From PVC group bacterium (GTDB lineage Bacteria > Verrucomicrobiota > Kiritimatiellia > SS1-B-03-39 > UBA6053): 5,752 nucleotides of DNA. Of the stretch, positions 5,533-5,752 are shown one piece after another. The notes below the pieces were generated by a model. It was not told where the DNA came from. It made no database searches and saw only the letters and a program-made list of their open reading frames with translations. Numbering within the stretch: the first letter of the stretch is position 1; every line of letters begins with the position of its first letter. Position numbers and translations under genes: made by a program. The stretch is taken from contig PXAS01000260.1 in the NCBI GenBank assembly GCA_003565815.1, positions 1 to 5,752 on the forward strand, in the 5' to 3' direction.

Positions 5533-5561
5533 GGCGCGTGGCGCGACAGTCCCTTGTCGCG
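5509..5561. repeat. Head-to-head pair of REP-like elements (BIME/REPIN-like)
   Basis: The first element (5532-5509, minus strand) is GTAG plus a hairpin with ATCGGCA and TGCCGAT arms. The second (5538-5561, plus strand) is GTGG plus CGCGACA, loop GTCCCT, TGTCGCG. Their headers face each other across 5 bp (5533-5537). Read from the header, both have the same loop, GTCCCT, but different stems that remain perfectly paired. Inverted pairs of this kind are the usual mobile form of REP sequences. Confidence 0.55.
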
Positions 5562-5583
5562 AACGGCGAAAAACGGAACGTGG

Positions 5584-5735
5584 AAAGGTTTACAACGGGG
5601 GAACGGTTCGATGCGGAACTCACGGACGGGATACGGCTGATTTTTCTAACATCGAAGTCCGACCCTAAGGATAATCAAAAATGCCCAACGGATGGCTACG
5701 CCGGACAACGGATGCAAAGAAATCCGTAAACCTTT
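5584..5735. repeat. 10-bp inverted repeat enclosing 132 bp at the right end
   Basis: AAAGGTTTAC (5584-5593) and its exact complement (5726-5735) face inward. Between them I see no credible gene; CAACGGATG occurs twice 20 bp apart (5686-5694, 5706-5714). It could be a small non-autonomous element or chance. A 14-bp AT-rich palindrome (5731-5744) overlaps the right arm. Confidence 0.2.
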
Positions 5736-5752
5736 TTAAAAAGGGATGGTTC

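Noticed and set aside
5496..5729. 77-residue plus-strand open frame at the right end
   Set aside because: It starts inside the REP-like pair and translates the hairpins; there is no ribosome binding site or recognisable domain.
5731..5744. CCTTTTTAAAAAGG as an intrinsic terminator
   Set aside because: The palindrome has no loop and is mostly A/T, so it would not form a stable RNA stem; no gene is seen ending there.

Overview
This window carries a compact, one-directional block of accessory membrane-biology genes. Everything recognisable is on the minus strand, so the reading order is from right to left. No gene here identifies the host. The GTAG-headed palindromes, the dispersed TTCC/GGAA palindromes and a possible secretin/TonB N-terminus-like module at the end of one membrane protein would suit a moderately GC-rich Gram-negative bacterium. 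The Verrucomicrobiota (for example the Opitutales) are a reasonable guess, but this is inference.

Layout from right to left. (1) 5482-5752: gene-poor repeat sequence with a head-to-head pair of REP-like palindromes (5509-5561). (2) 4253-5425: a 390-residue membrane protein of unknown function, five predicted membrane segments followed by a soluble domain. A near-identical 51-bp repeat lies on both sides of it (4147-4197 and 5482-5532), each copy ending in a GTAG-headed hairpin, so the gene sits in a 1,335-bp direct-repeat unit. (3) 4023-755: a four-gene operon. It encodes a short YtrA-type GntR regulator (3595-4023), an ABC transporter ATPase (2699-3598), a seven-segment permease-like protein (1794-2702) and an unrecognised membrane protein with a large extracytoplasmic domain (755-1789). 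The first three genes are joined by ATGA overlaps and the last follows after 4 nt with its own Shine-Dalgarno. A TGTATT-type inverted repeat just upstream of the regulator is the probable autoregulatory operator. (4) 196-754: a 560-bp non-coding region filled with inverted repeats. (5) 1-195: a very GC-rich open frame leaving the left edge, which may be the start of a gene.

The operon resembles the ytrABC-like arrangement: the regulator senses an unknown signal, releases the operator, and the ATPase and permease form an exporter or envelope-stress module. The terminal membrane protein is co-translated with them and is the part least like any family I know.

The most unusual structure is in non-coding DNA. 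One element is a run of TTCC...GGAA palindromes at 344-469 whose centres are about 20, 30, 30 and 31 bp apart, so they lie on roughly one face of the helix. The other is a REP-like family with a shared loop, different but self-complementary stems and a GTAG/GTGG/GGAG header. No transposase or RAYT gene is inside the window, so these elements would have to be mobilised in trans.
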